This document shows positions 13,401 to 27,597 of a stretch of 64,000 nucleotides of DNA, piece after piece (position 1 is the first letter of the stretch; each line of letters begins with the position of its first letter). The notes under the pieces are model-generated. The model was not told where the DNA came from and did not search any database. It worked only from the letters and a program-made list of their open reading frames with translations. This stretch comes from Pelecanus crispus (lineage: Eukaryota > Chordata > Aves > Pelecaniformes > Pelecanidae): positions 126,295,388 through 126,359,387 of the forward strand of contig NC_134644.1 in assembly GCF_030463565.1 (NCBI RefSeq). Reading direction: 5' to 3'. The translations under genes and the position numbers were made by a program.

Positions 13401-16400
13401 GAAATAATTCAATTTCTTTTCAAATTATGCATGTCAGAGGAATTAAACATCATTACGTGGTGCCATCATTCTGCAGTGGAGGAGGATTGGGCACTGCCAG
13501 ACACATAATAGCAGAGAATTCTGGAGTTCTAGCTCACTGTAGGAGGATTGTCTTCTTGCTGCCTCCTTTTGCTCTTTGATCCCTAGGGTTCTCCCTCTGC
13601 TTGTTGGTATTTTGATGTGAGTGTGATGGCATAAAACACGCACACGATATTTAGTAGGTCAGCATGTACCCAGATTCAAGACTGAAGAGGATCAAGGCAG
13701 GGACAAGGTCAGCTCATTGTTATAATCTTTTCCCTTTATTTTTTTCTGTTTCTTCTTCCTCTTACTTTTGATCCTCATTCATTGCCCTTTGAAGTCTCTG
13801 TGGTATAAGATGGCAATTTCCCAGCTAGATCTATTCAATATTGCAGTCATTAAATTCCTCAAGTTTTCCTCCTGTTGAAACATTCCTTTAAGTGCCTGCA
13901 TGTGACTGGATACTCTCTTTACAGACCAGTAGCTGATGTATTTGCTGAAGAAATTCCCACTCTTGTTTGTTCAGTGCTCTTACTGGAAATTATCCCCTAC
14001 TCCCCATTCAGTAGAAGAAAATGTGTGAATCCCTAATCCATTATGATCAAAATCAGTTACTTTAAATCAACTAATCAATGAAAGAATTCTCAATAAATCT
14101 AGCTGGTTTTGATTGAGGTAACCTAGACAGGGGTTCTAGAAGCTCTTCAGTAGAGAAGTGGGGAGTAGCATGGGAAAGTGAAGAACAGTTGAGGACAGTC
14201 AAGGCTCTGTCTGACATGGATCAAGAAGAACAGCTGCCCACAGAAAATGTGGATAAAAAAAGACTTTTAGAGAAAACTTGAATGTACGAAATGTTTGTAA
14301 AATTCAGTTTAATCTAGAGAAAACCCAGCTTGTTACATGCACCAAAAGTGAACTGAACTAAGCACAGTGAGAAATTCACACATTGAAAGCTTGCTTCTCT
14401 GTTCGTAATTTGTTCCTGGCCAATCTTCTGACAGATTAAATCTTCCACCTGGTAATCCATGGACTACTGTAGCAGGAAAGAGTGGCAGAAATCTTAAACT
14501 ATGGGTAGAGTCTCATAAACAATTGTGCCTATGCAATTAATTTCTAAGATATTATATTGCATATTGTTCTACAAGTGAACACAATTTGTACCAACTGATG
14601 ACCAAAGCAATTAAAAAGAATGCCTAATAAAGGCAGTGAAGCTGATAATAGTTTATATGGAATCTCTGAATCAGTGCCATTTTTAAATTGATAATTTATG
14701 TAGATCTATATATATACACACAAACACATTTTTATAAAACATTGCAAACCTACAGTGTGACACCTGATGATTTACAGCTACCTAGAAGGTCCATGGAGTT
14801 AGTTTGCTGCAGAACAATTTCTACACTGCAAGTTACTAATAATTTTTTTAATGGAGGACATGGTGGCAACCTTAAAGCTTTGCATTTCTCTCCAGTTCTT
14901 AATTTGTGCAACCACTCCTTTCCCATGAGAATTATATTGTTGACAGGATAGTGTTGACACATGATAAAGGAGGGGAAGGGGCAAATGCTGTTGCAGTAAG
15001 GGAAGGTGAACTTCTAGCCTATTCATATTTTATGTGGAAACTCAAAACTTGTACTTTAATCGTTATTTTTACAATAGAAATTAGCACAATTCTCCTGTTG
15101 CTAGTAACTCACTGGTAAATATCACTGGTAGATTGGTCTGAAACCAGAGGGGCGCAAAGACCTTATTCATGCATGCAGCTAATTCTTCATTTCAAGAATT
15201 TCTATTTCCAAATATTGTCAGACACAGAGTTCTCATAGACTACCTGCACAGTGTTAGAGGTTGCTTTTAGTGATTGAAAATGGAGTATGAGGTTTCCTCT
15301 CATCTTTGCTTCCATGGATTTCCTCTAGTGGACATGGGGTAGGTGCTGCATTTCCTAGAACAGCATGACAGTAATGTATGTTCCTGCTGCACATCTGGAA
15401 GGTGTATTCCAAATTTTGCCTTCTTGACATGGGACCCAGGCTTTCTGTGAGGAGGCATCTTCATACCAGCTGGAGCAGTCCTTTGTGTGCGTCAGAGGGG
15501 GAGCAGGGCGTTGATCTTAAAACTCTTATTATGATCTTTGTTGTGTATGCCAGAAAACAGACTCAGCAATAGCCCATGCCCCGTTCTGCATTAAATTATC
15601 TTAGCTGAACTACTGAAATATTTCAGGGTTGTAACTGGAAGAGTTACAGAAGTGAGATTCCATTACATAAAAATGTTTCTCATGCTGTTTGCAAAGGGGA
15701 CAAAGGAACAGAAAGTCTGAATGCAAGAACTACAAAGAAGAAAAATAAGTCCTTCAGATACAGTGAAATGTTTTTGTCTCCCAACCTTTCAATAAGACAA
15801 TACAGAGCCATTGTCCTAACCTGAATGAATCACACTAATGCAGTTTGAAACCAGCAAAGTTAACTGCCTTAAATTATTCTTTCTTAAGTCATAGCTTCTC
15901 TTTGATACAACATTCATAATCTTATTGAAAAATTTGTGGGATTAAATTATCCTCCTAACAGCAGTTATCAGAAGCTAAACAGGAATCAGAGAGATGAATT
16001 ACATAATTTTCCAATGAAAGATAGTAGAATTGTTGCATAGTTTTACATTTTTATTTGTCACCCTTTGTCAATTTAATGTTGGCAGCAAAATTATTATACC
16101 CTGGACACTTCAATCTCAGCAATTTATAGAAAGTATCTCAGAAATATTGCATGTTGAATTTACAAAATCCATCAGTGTGGAGCTATTTAAAAAGACAATC
16201 ATCATTTCAAGCAATAATCATGACCGATTGGCAGACAAAAGCTTTATTCTTTTGTGGAAGAGAAACTCTCTGTTAGTGTAATTCAGGGCTTTATCTAGCA
16301 ATAGCAGAAGCCTACAAAATGTTTTTTTTCTTTCCACCTACACAGAGTTAAAGCTAACTAAGGGCTTAAATGAAACTCTAACATACACATGGGATTTTTC

Positions 16401-16999
16401 AACATAGATTTCTCTGCTTTGAGCCATTTTTACATCCCTGTTACAGAGATGCTTCTGGCGTAGCCGTAGCAACATAGTTGTGTTGGGGAGATGAAATATT
16501 TGCAGAAAAAAAGATTTTTCATCCATTTAGGTCTTCTGCATCTCCAGGGTCTACAAGCAGCTAAGGTTTGCTATAAGCACAGTGGGTAATGGCATTATTT
16601 TGCTTGCTAGCTGATAGAAGTCTAGGGTTTAGGCCAACACCACCCAGTTTGAGCGCTGTAGAAAGAAGTGATATTTCTCCCCACTCCTGGCAGATGTAGC
16701 CGTATCACCAGAATCCTCACACTGAGAACTGAAATTCAGGCTTTATCATAGGCAAGAATTTCCCATGTTGTCAACACTAGTCAGATAAAGTGAAGTTTAT
16801 TTGTGCAAGGTAGTTTAAAGACTTGGGCCAGGGCTTAAGGGAGACTTTAGAGTACAAATCAGTTTTCACTGGTTTATTCTACATAAAGTGTATGTGAGTG
16901 CCTGCGTGTGAAAGCTTTAAGACTTTGATCTTCCTGCTGTGCACCTGAGACCCAGTCAGTCTCTTGGGCTACATATATAATTGCCAAAATTATTGTTAC
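7431..16999. other. Non-coding stretch without recognised genes
   Basis: No gene or transposon was recognised. Small simple-sequence patches are present: an ACAC run near 9040, a TATA-rich patch near 9893-9915, and a TATATA-ACACA patch near 14706-14728. Open frames are under 95 codons and show no domain. Confidence 0.55.
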
Positions 17000-19900
17000 T
17001 TGTAATTAATGAGTACATGAAAAGATGGCTGGTTCTAATAACTCACCTCGGAGTACCTTGTGCTGTTGTTAAATTACCTCAAGCCCTGCTGCCGATGGTC
17101 ATAATATAATTGCTGCAGCCCAAGGGATTGGGGCTCACTTGAGTATCAGATTATGTCTTCATTTTGTTGATTCACAGGGGTAAATGTACCTTTGCTGAGC
17201 ATGAAGAGACTGAAAAAAATGCTGTCTAAGAGGAAAATGCCAAGGACAGGGAGGGAGGTTAGCTCATACTTTGGATTTGCCATTAAGATTTTTTTTATTA
17301 AGTGGCTAGCTGCCATTAAATTATCACCTGAACAGCTGTGCACTTTTCATTGCTTTTATAAGGAACTAAACTCTGCAGCTTGTTCCGCCTCTTTTCATCC
17401 TACTGGAAGTCCCTTATCTCCCCCTTCCTCCACTCCCCTGTGTCCTCCCTCAACTTACTCATTCAAGGAGCTGTGTCTCTGTATAATGTCTGCTGTCTGT
17501 TTGTATAATTATCCTCCACTTCCTCAGCTCCACCAGATGGAAATGCCCTCCTACACATACCTTAGGCAGTCTATATACCCTTTCTCCTGCCTTTCCTTCT
17601 ACAATTCCATACTTTATGTGAGCTGGTTCTGGAAGGCATTCTAGGAGTTCACCTGCTCACTTTCAAGTGATGATTTGTAGCAGCTCAGTGAAAGAAGGCA
17701 TGAAATAGCTATGCAGTGGCTTTTCCTTTTCACAGAACAGCAGGAAAAAGCAATGTATATAGTTCCTAATGGAGCTAAGATTACTGTTCAAGGTTATGCA
17801 GCCATAAAAGTTGTCAGGCTGGATTGGTTAAAAGTGTGACCAGCTTTTCCAAAAATGGTGACTCTTTGTATTAAGCCAAAGACCTAATGTGCTAGGAAGG
17901 ACCTTGCCACATCACAACAGGGGAGTAGTTAGATGGTGAGGTTCACTCCAGGAGTGTGCTGGTACAGGGCCTCTGTCCTCCTACAGGCTATATGACAGAC
18001 GGAGGAAGAATAATAGGAAAAAAAGTAACACTTGTTAACTGGGCAAAGGCAAACTTACTTGATAGCTGGGGAAGTACCTCTAAAACCAAGTATCATACAT
18101 TTGGCTTCTGTGTATGTAAAAACAATCCCTATCATAATAAAGATAAAGGAAGAGCCTTCATAGTGCAGCTACTTTCCTTGGCAAAACACTTGTCTTCTAT
18201 TTTCCCAGAAACTTGCATGAGAAACTCACATGAGAAACTCATTTGACCGCTGGCAGAAGGAAGCAGTTTACCCAGTGGTAATCTTTACCCATCTAAGGAC
18301 TTCAGCTGTTATTACTGGGCACTAAATTGGCTCTGACAACAGAGACAAAAATGAGTCCTGTTTATTTTAAAAGCGTAGCTTTCCGCTGCTTCAGCTGGAG
18401 GAAAGCATTTGCTGTCTGTCACCACATTGTGTTGTGCAGCTGAGCAGCCTGATCTCACCCAGCTGAAGGCAGACCCCTGTGTGCACACAGGCTAACTCAC
18501 AGCATCTCCTTCCAGACAGAACAGACCATCAACACTGCAGCTACAACAGGTTGCTTCAGCCTGGTGGCGTCCACAGAGCACCAAATTGTTCAGCTATATA
18601 AGCCAAAAGTGCTTTAAACTCATCTCTTGGATTTTGCACTGCAATTGGTTCTGGGTACTTACCACAGTCAGTTACAGCTGACATCTTTGGCAGAGAACTA
18701 GTGTTTTCCAGCTAAGAGCAATACCTGACAACCTGGGGACAGACTCCATAGGTCCAAAAAGTCATCTCTGGTGCATTAAGAAGCCATCCATAAAGGAAAT
18801 GTCAACTGTCTCCCCACATCTTGTGGGGTCTCCTTACAGTCAGGTGGAAAGGTGGACCAAAGAATAAATCCTGGAGCACCTGAGTGCAAACACCATGCTT
18901 TAGGCATTGAGCCATTTGTCTTCTATTTAACTGAGAGTGGGAAAAGACTGAAAATACACATTTATTCTGCAAAAACTCATTTAAATTTTTAAAAATCCAG
19001 AAAGCTGAAAACTGAAGGCTTTGGTTCATGGGTCTGTAGCTCAAAATTAATTGCTAAAACTGCTACCACAATAAGATCAGTTAATTAGGGCTGTCTGGTT
19101 CCTTGAGCACTAGAGGACACAATCATCTGACTTTGCTGTTTGTATACTGCAATGTACTGAAAATAGAAAATAAAAGTTACACATGACAAAGTATTGATTA
19201 ATTGTCTCTAAAAAACAGAAAAACAAAACAGCATTAACCAATTAGACAACTCTTTAAAAGACAAACTCATGGAAACAACATTTCCTTCTGTTGCAATTTT
19301 GTTTGGAACAGCAGGCTGTGCTCCTGAATTAATTTTACAGCTGAGACACAGCTAATCCACAAATAAGCCTGTTACAGTTGGTGGGCATAACAAAAGAAGA
19401 GCTTGCCAATAGGCACACATCACATCTGGAGGAAGGGTATGTTTGGTAATATATTAAAACTTCAGGAGTAGGTCCCAACAGAAAAATTTATCCACAAAAA
19501 ATCCATACCTACTATAGACCCTCATGAAAAGTACATGCTCCCAGCACATCTGCAAATATGAGAAAAGCTATTTTTATAATTCCCACTGATATAACATTGT
19601 GTATAAAAAAGTGAAAACTCATGCTTTTCTTATTCTTTAAGAGAATTTCTTCTGCAGAGAGAACTAAAATGATAGACTAATTTTAATTTTAATGTGCTAC
19701 CACTGAAATCTATTTTCAATAGATTAAATATTCAAGCACAGAAATCTTTCAGTTTGAACAGGATTGTGCGTTGTGAGTACAGGTGAGAACCTGGCCCTTT
19801 TGAAGTCATTGGCCTATCTCCTACTATTGGTAAGGAGACCAGAAGGTTATCCTGCATATTCAGGTCCGCGTAAAACCTAAAGGTGTAAGAGGAATTTACT

Positions 19901-22675
19901 CTAGAACACTTAAAGGTATTTAATTTCCAAGAAATTTAGAAATTTCAGGAGTTTCACTTCTGATAAAGGAAAAGTACATTCATTCACATCCTCCCCTGTC
20001 TGATATATATGATGCCAACCAGGAGACTAAGCTCACTGCATGAGTGTTGGCTCTTGCTACACCCAGGCAATGTCAGATTTTTTAAACACCCGTAGGCCAA
20101 TTCAAAGCCCTGTCCCAGAGAAGAAGAAGAAATGAGATGCTACCAGCAAGGAAAACTACATCTGTCACCTAGCTCCTGTATGTACCGCTCTCCTAATTAA
20201 AATGACATTCAGACAAACACTTGAGCACATGCTAATTTAGGTAATGACTTTAATAGAATGATTCTCATGCTTAAACATTATATGCATAATGATGTGCTTT
20301 GAGAAGTAAATCTGTCACTCAAAGAAGTTTGAGGTGATTTTAAAAAGCTAATGGTTAGTTTCTCAAGCAAAAAAGATTTCTGTGTTGGTCAAACTATAGA
20401 AAGTTACACATTGGTAGAAAAGATTCATTCTCAGTATGTATGACTAAATTCAAGCCATGTGAGAATGGCTAATTATAGTCCCATTAAAACTATGTGTTCC
20501 ACATCATTTAAGGAAAAATATAAAAGGATACCAGTAACGTGAAATTTAATGACAAGAAAGAAATTCCTAGTTTATATGGGAATGAATTGCTAATAAGGGC
20601 TTTAATGTGAATAAATTGATGCTTTAATGCTAATTATTTCATTCCAATGTGTACTGTTAAACTTAACTGCATGTAAGGGAGCAACTATAACTTGAAAGGT
20701 ACTGGCCTTTGCCAGTGGTCTGGAAAATGCACTGCATAGTCAAAATCATGAGCCAACTGTGTAAAACATTTTGATATTGTATCATGGGATGAACTGTATG
20801 ATTGCTATTAAAACACATGTAGATGGCAGGGCTCAGTATCATTTTTGCATTGCTTTGACAATGCTATCGCTATAACCCACAAAATTTCTAGTAAGCTCAA
20901 ATTTTAAAAATCCAGTCCTGAATACTGTCATTTCTACTTATGGAGAAGTTTGTATTAGATTTGCAGCTGCTCTGCCAATAGCATTTATGTAATAGAATGT
21001 TGTTAATGACACTAAAACATTTGATCTTGGCTTAAGACATTGGAAAGTTCAGTTGCAACATAAAGGCTTGTTGCCTTTATGGGTTTCCAACAGAGGTGAT
21101 CTGACCTCTGTTTTACCTTCTGGAGCAGCACTGGAGTAATATAACAGCCAGTCGAGTCCCTGACTTCTCCCAGAAAAGAGTTTATTCATCAAGGACATGC
21201 AAAAAGTGGAGTTATAAAAAAACAGCTGTGCCAGCTGCGGAACTTCCTTATGCAAAACCTGCCGTAAGAGCTTTGCAAAAAACTCAAACATTTTGTTGTT
21301 CTTGCTTCAGATTTGGATGGGATATAGTGGGTTTGGGTGTCTGTTTTCTCAGGAGAGCATTAAGTATTCTCTGGGCTGCACTAACTTGTTTGCAGTAACG
21401 ATGCAGCAAGGCGGCGATAATTTGGGACAAATATATGCCATTGGGACAGCTCTTCGATATCTTTAATCTTCTGAGATTTGGTTATCTTTTCCTAATGCAG
21501 GAATTGCACACAGCATAAAATAACCTGAATTAGTGGTGGAACTGGAAGTTGGTGGTTACCTAGGAAGCAGCAATTGCATTCAGTGTGGCCAAGCTGAGGG
21601 GAATCCATGCTGATAACATGGTGTGAAGCAAACACTGGGCTGTTTCAGGAGAGTTAATTTCTCAAAGCTGATGTAAACTTTTCTTCCGTGCTTATCATGG
21701 TCATGTATTCAAACAAAACTGTGCATGAATGTACATCAGTACAGAAGCTGTTTAGGGCCCCAAATGGTGTTTAAATCCTGAAGTAGGAGAAGCTTTGCAG
21801 GAAAATAAACCCATTGACCAGAGAGACCCTCTTACCCTTTGTATGCAGCTCTTTTCATCTTCAAGCAGCTTCTAGGTTTAAAGTAGTTTTCTACTCTGTT
21901 CTGTCATGGATGAGAAGAACAAGATGATGATTCCCTTTGTGAACTCTCTGAGCTGTCTCCTCAACATCAAGACGAAGAGGTCATCTGCACAATACAAGCA
22001 TATCTTTCAACCTCTAGTTATAGAGGACTTCCCAGCATGGAAGCAGCCAAAATAATGTTCTTGGGGAGCTTTTTAAGACAGTTTTTGTAAGTTGACTCAC
22101 AGATCCAGCCATCAGCTATGAGAAAACACAGTGCAGTGCAGTCCAGAGTAGATCTGTACAGTCAGTAACTGTAAGGTACTTTTGTTGCGGTTAGATCTCC
22201 CAGCAATCCCATGACTAGTCCCTGAGCCTCTTTTAATATGCCCCAGCAGACCATGATGCCAGCAAGGATTAATTTGTCCATTTTAAAAGCCAGGGTAATA
22301 GGAGTTCAAGTATTTATAATAGTCCATCTGTAACCATAAACTGGGGTGAACTTGGTCTGTTATGGCAGCCATAGTTCAGCGCAAAGAAGCTGGAGAACAG
22401 TTTAGGTTTGGTATCTGTAGACTCCTATATTTACATTAGAAAGCATATTAAGAACATCCCAGCTATTTGTTGAATCTGAAGGCCTCTAGCAAATGCTGGC
22501 TGATTTCTGAAGGCCAAATCAAAACCCAAAAAGTTGCAACATAGTCAGAATTGTGTCAATTTCTTTTTTTTAAGTTTACAATCAGATGTTTTCTCCTTAG
22601 TGTATCCCTTCTACTAGCCTTCCATTGAAAGACCTCACACCTGGCTTTCCTGAGTTGAAAAACTCGGCACTGTTT

Positions 22676-22706
22676 AAAAAAAAAAAAAAAAAAAGAAAGA
22701 AAAAAG
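22676..22706. repeat. Poly(A) / A-rich tract
   Basis: A run of about 19 A followed by AAAG-type interruptions. No LINE or SINE body that would make this a retroposon tail was recognised next to it. Confidence 0.75.
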
Positions 22707-25308
22707 ATAAATTGTGTTATTTGATGCATCATACCAGTAGTTTGGTTTGAGATTTTTTTCCTTTTCTGCAGAAATATTGCTTTTCAAGGAGAAGGTACCA
22801 GTGATGAACATCTCACTGATTCCCAACTATAGTACAATTTTTTTAAAAAACCTTTATGATGTTGTTTGAAATCCAGTTCAAGATATTTGAAATCCAGGTT
22901 TCTATAATAGTTTATGAAATAACATTTTACAAATTCTAGAATTTTGTAGATAAATCTAGTCAAGTCAATTATTTTGGCAGTGGAAAACCTGGATCTGAGG
23001 AGAAAAAATGCTGATCTCTAAATGAGTTTTAGGCATTCTCATGCACTAAACTAGAACAATCTTATCTGCTCACTGAAAGATTGAAAGATGAACCCTTATC
23101 TTCCTGGTAAGTAGAACTCAAGTTTCTGGTTAACTTATTGAAGAGTCTCTTTAGTGGAAACGTATAGTAACAAATTTATATTTATATATAAATAGCCATC
23201 TCTCTGTTCGTCATCTACAAAGAACAACTCTTATAGAGCACATGTAATATCCAACTGCCTCATCATGGAAATTAAAAAAAAAAATTGACTCGTCCAAATT
23301 CAGTGAAAGACTTTGATTCTTGCTCCTCTGGTTTCTTTTATTGCATAAGATAGAATGATTTTGCTATTCTCATTTGCTGATGATCTTTTTTTCCAGAGGT
23401 CTGGAGTGCTGCCTCTTTTTGCTATCTTAGCAGCCTTAAAATGTGATGCTATCAGGACCATTTGAATTCATTTTTGAAAGAAACTTAAAAAAAATAAATC
23501 AATACCTTCACTATCAGTACTAGGTTATCAGTTAATTCCATGCAAAGAAGCTGTAAGATATAAAAAAATATAAATCAAGATGAAATAAGGTGTAAGAATC
23601 ATAACATAGTAGATGCCTCCTCTTTCTTGTGGCTCGTGTCTTCTCCAAGCAACTCTTAGTTTGCATAAGCAGCTTCAATCTCAAAGACATCCATATATTT
23701 TTTTACTTTTTAAGTGAACTGTTTGAACTGCTGCTTGTAAAGAGCAAGCAATATTGCTACAGGTCCTAGAGTTTCTCCCCTGAGGAAGTCAAGTGCTTCT
23801 GTTTCTCTTGCACAGGTTTCTCAGAAGTGTCTTCTACCCTGGCAATCTGCTTCCTAGATGTATGAAGTGATAATGTTCACCAGACTCAACTCCAGAGGGC
23901 AGAAGTCTGTAGGAACTCAGAAAAACTCTCTCCTCCTTAGAGAAAGATTTAGACTTCCAAAATAGTTCCCTACAGGAAAGTTTTTCATATTTTCAGAGCA
24001 CATGGCAGATGTGCTTGTCTGCTTATCTCTATTACAACTAAAATGCATTACAGCAACCAGAGCATCTATTTATAGTCATAAAATACAATAGTATGCAAAG
24101 ACCGAGGGGGAAAACAGAATGAAGGTTTTGCTCATCTGTTGCAGCAAGAGTGGCTTTTGACATTTTTCTTTGAAGAAATGCATAGACCAATTTTCAAATG
24201 AAGAAGGTAAGTACATAAATTGTGCTTTTCTAAGTCAAAACTAAGTAACACAGTAAAGTAATTGTAGGATTATGAATGTCTCCAAAACCACAGATTTAAT
24301 GACAGCATTCTGGTTGCTATTCATTATGTTAATCCTTCAGTTTTCTTTATTTAAGTTCATATTCTGAATCTTATTCCTGTGAGTATGATTTGGGCGTTCA
24401 CTGTATACGCAAAAATTAAATCAATCAAAGTTATTTGCATGTCAGAATAGTAGACTGAGCAGAAGACTCAAATCTTGAATTTAATTTATAGAAACATAAA
24501 ACATACCAGCAGGTACTGAGCTAAATCCAAGTTCAGCTTTGGCCACCACTGAGAGATGTTTATAATAAACAAATGTATGATTATTTGCCTGCAAGGAATT
24601 TTGCTTCCTACTAGTCAGAGTGCGGCAAGTGGTTTTGAGCAAGAGAGTTTATTTTCATTCCAGAGCCTTGTATTTTGTTTTGTTTAGGATTATTACATAT
24701 TTTATTATTTAATTCTGTACCGTGTCACCTGTTAAAAGTAAACTGTAGAATAGATTCAAGAAAAGATGTAGGATCAACATTTCACTTTCTGTTCAACTGC
24801 AGTACCGCTGCCTATGTAGGCACCCTCAAGAGGGATCGTTCTATGGTTTCCTTGTTTTAAATTAACTTGTGGTTGTGCATCACATTAGTTTAATTAGTAT
24901 AAGTGCCAGTAAGTCAAACAGCTGTAACGGGTAATTATGCAATTACACATAATTACTTCACTGAGGTGAGTTATAATGCAAGCATTTTTATTAAGCTTGA
25001 AAGTCAGAAAGAAAGCAGTACGTACAAACATTGGCCTCGTATTAGTGAGCCATAAGATGTCACCACATTGATTCTTGCATTGTGCATATGTTGCATCCAT
25101 ACAGGGAAACAGAGTCAAGTAAATTAATATTAGTTTAAAAGTATGTGTACAAAGATGATCTCAAGTACTCAAAGACATGCTCGAATTTTTAGAGAGTCGT
25201 GGTCACCATTTCAGTCTGTTAGAGCAGGCATTCCACTGCTTAGGGCAACCAATAAGTGCATTTCTTGGATAAGAAGATATCTAGTCATCAACAGGTCTGC
25301 TTCTGGTA

Positions 25309-25452
25309 AAAAAAGAGTTAGGAAAAAGGCAAGGAAAGAAAAGAAACATGGGAAGTGAAGCGGGTGAAAATCACAGAAGTGAGGAGAATATGTAAGAAAG
25401 AAGAAAATCGGGTGAAATAGAGGAAGAAAGGTGTGGGGGGAGAAAAAGACAT
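25309..25452. repeat. Purine-rich tract
   Basis: About 140 bases of mostly A and G on the plus strand (GAAAG, GGAAG and AGGAAG motifs, and a G6 run near 25436-25441), with only scattered pyrimidines. It is a low-complexity segment with no coding signal. Confidence 0.6.
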
Positions 25453-26450
25453 GAATCTACAAAAAAAGTTTGTTTGTTTGTTTTTTTCTATCAGAAGTTA
25501 GCCTTATGTATCACTAGGAGTTTATTACCCTCCTGACTCTTCACAGGAATCTTTCTCCTCTTAGCACATACAAGGATCTTTTCCCCATGCAATGTTTTTG
25601 TACTGTAACATGAAAGTTGAAAAAAAACCTGAAATTATTTCTGTGGCATTTTCCCTGGAAGGTGGTCATGCTTGAGAAGAACAGAAAGAGTACCCAGTTT
25701 GGTGCCTATTTTGGTGAAAGAACAGAAAGTGTAAGGAATTGATACACCTTCTGTCAACAGAAAGTCAATTAAGACTAACAGCTGTTCAGCCAAATACTGC
25801 TGAATTCAAGCATTTCTCATGTGTGTAAGTGATCTGGGACTGGCATAATTGTTCTACTCATCCTAGAAGCCTCTGTGGACTAACAAGAAACAGGGAAAAT
25901 CTCAACATGTGTTAAGAGAATGCATTAAGTTACATAAAACTCTGCCATGGAACTGCTGATACAAAAGAGCACTGGAAATGTCTGTTTCTGTCATTTTAAT
26001 AAGAAACCTAGGGTTTGCCTTCCTAGATAAGTCCAGTGACTCATTTAGGAAAACCAAAACCTCTCCCTGCATAGAAGATGGTTATGAAATACTCTCTACA
26101 CAGAACCTCATTTTGCAACCAAGTTAATTTTTTTGAACATGAGTTTACCACAGAAGCTTATTTTATTGGGTAATGGATTTAAAACAAACCAAAAGAAATT
26201 ATTTTTGCCTGCAGGATTCCCTACTACAGGATGTTGCTTCTGCTGAGCCAGTATGAACAGCTTCACAGAGGGACTGGACAAATTCATGGATGAAGAGTCC
26301 ATCAAGAGCTGTGAAACTCGATATAAATCCAAACTCTGGCTTAGGAGGTGCCTTAGAGACAGATCACTGGAAGTATATGTGGAAAAGCAGAAGTGTATAC
26401 TTGCCCTGCTGTATTTTTCTCAAAGTATCTGCTGCTAATCACTGTCAAAA

Positions 26451-27597
26451 ATCATAGAATCATAGAATCACAGAATGCTTTGGGTTGGAAGGCACCTTTA
26501 GAGGTCATCTAGCCCAACCCCCCTGCAGTGAGCAGGGACAGCTTTAACCAGATCAGGTTGCTCAGAGCCCCGTCCAACCTGACCTTGAATGTTGCCAGGG
26601 ATGGGGCCTCCACTACCTCTCTGGGCAACCTGTTCCAGTGCTTCACCACCCTCATTGTAAAAAACTTCTTTCTAATGTCTAGTCTAAATCTATTCTTCTT
26701 TAGTTTAAATCCATTATTCCTTGTCCTGTCACAACAGGCCTTATTAAAAAGATTCTCCCCATCTTTCCTGTAGGACCCCTTTAAGTCCTGAAAGGCTGCA
26801 ATAAGGTCTCCTCGCAGCCTTCTCTTCTCCAGGCTGAACAATCCCAGCTCTCTCAGCCTGGCCTCATAGGAGAGGTACTCCAGCCCTCGGATCATTTTGG
26901 TGGCCCTGTTCTGGACCCGCTCCAACAGGTCCATGTCCTTCTTGTGCTGAGGGCTCCAGAGCTGGACGCAGTGCTCCAGGTGAGGTCTCACCAGAGCAGA
27001 GTAAAGGGGCAGAATCACCTCTGTCAACCTGCTGGCCACGCTTCTTTTGATGCAGCCCAGGATACGGTTGGCTTTCTGGGCTGCAAGCGCATATTGCCGA
27101 CTCATGTCCAGCTTTTCATCTACCAGTACCCCCAAGTCCTTCTCCTCAGGGCTGCTCTCAATCCCTTCATCCCCCAGCCTGTATTGATAGTGGGGGTTGC
27201 CCTGACCCAGGTGCAGGACCTTGCAGCTGGCCTTGTTGAACCTTATGAGGTTCACAGAGGGCCACCTCTCCAGCTTGTCCAGGTCCCTTTGGATGACATC
27301 TCATCCTTCTGGTGTGTCAACCGCACCACTCAGCTTGGTGTCATCTGCAAACTTGCTGAAGGTGCACTCAATCCCACTGTCTATGTCATTGATGAAGATG
27401 TTAAATAGCACCGGTCCCAGTATGGACCCCTGAGGGACCCCACTTGTCACCGGTCTCCATGTGGACATCGAGGCATTGACCACGACCCTTTGGATGCAAC
27501 CATCCAGCCAATTCCTTATCCATCGAACAGTCCACCCATCAAACCCATATATCTCCAATGTAGAGAGAAGGATGTTGTGGGGGACTGTGTCGAACAT
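26451..27597 (-). mobile_element. CR1 LINE, 5'-truncated
   Basis: A minus-strand CR1 retrotransposon. Its 3' end at about 26451 shows two to three copies of the ATTCTATG-type octamer (read on the minus strand), the hallmark of CR1 3' ends. Upstream of that are the conserved 3' UTR and the C-terminal part of ORF2. Homology stops at about 27597 in the middle of the reverse transcriptase (at a residue run FDTVPHN), directly beside an A-run in flanking DNA, so the copy is 5'-truncated, as most CR1 insertions are. I saw no target-site duplication, also usual for CR1. The copy is fairly young: only one nonsense codon interrupts about 350 codons. Confidence 0.95.
26509..27597 (-). pseudogene. CR1 ORF2 remnant (reverse transcriptase, C-terminal half)
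   Basis: This encodes the C-terminal half of the CR1 ORF2 protein, the reverse transcriptase that copies CR1 RNA at the target site. Visible landmarks in order are [20 protein letters not shown], the catalytic FADD at 27351-27340, a region around [22 protein letters not shown], and a terminal [12 protein letters not shown] block. One in-frame TGA at 27303-27301, just after the FADD region, breaks the frame; reading resumes in the same frame and continues without further stops to 26509. The N-terminal reverse transcriptase fingers and the endonuclease are missing because of 5' truncation, so this copy cannot be active. Confidence 0.92.

Larger units (their letters stand above)
17000..26450. 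other. Non-coding stretch without recognised genes
   Basis: No gene was recognised. The longest open frame (17192-17644, plus, 150 codons) runs through a pyrimidine-rich segment rich in Pro, Ser, Tyr and Leu codons and matches no family I know, so I treat it as chance. The stretch 20190-20660 holds many TAAT/ATTA cores and an ATGCATAAT octamer-like site, but this is close to what AT-rich DNA gives by chance. Poly-purine and poly-A tracts inside it are listed separately. Confidence 0.55.

Noticed and set aside
17192..17644. 150-codon plus-strand open frame
   Set aside because: It runs through pyrimidine-rich DNA that is poor in stop codons, with no domain, no paralogue and no splice context.
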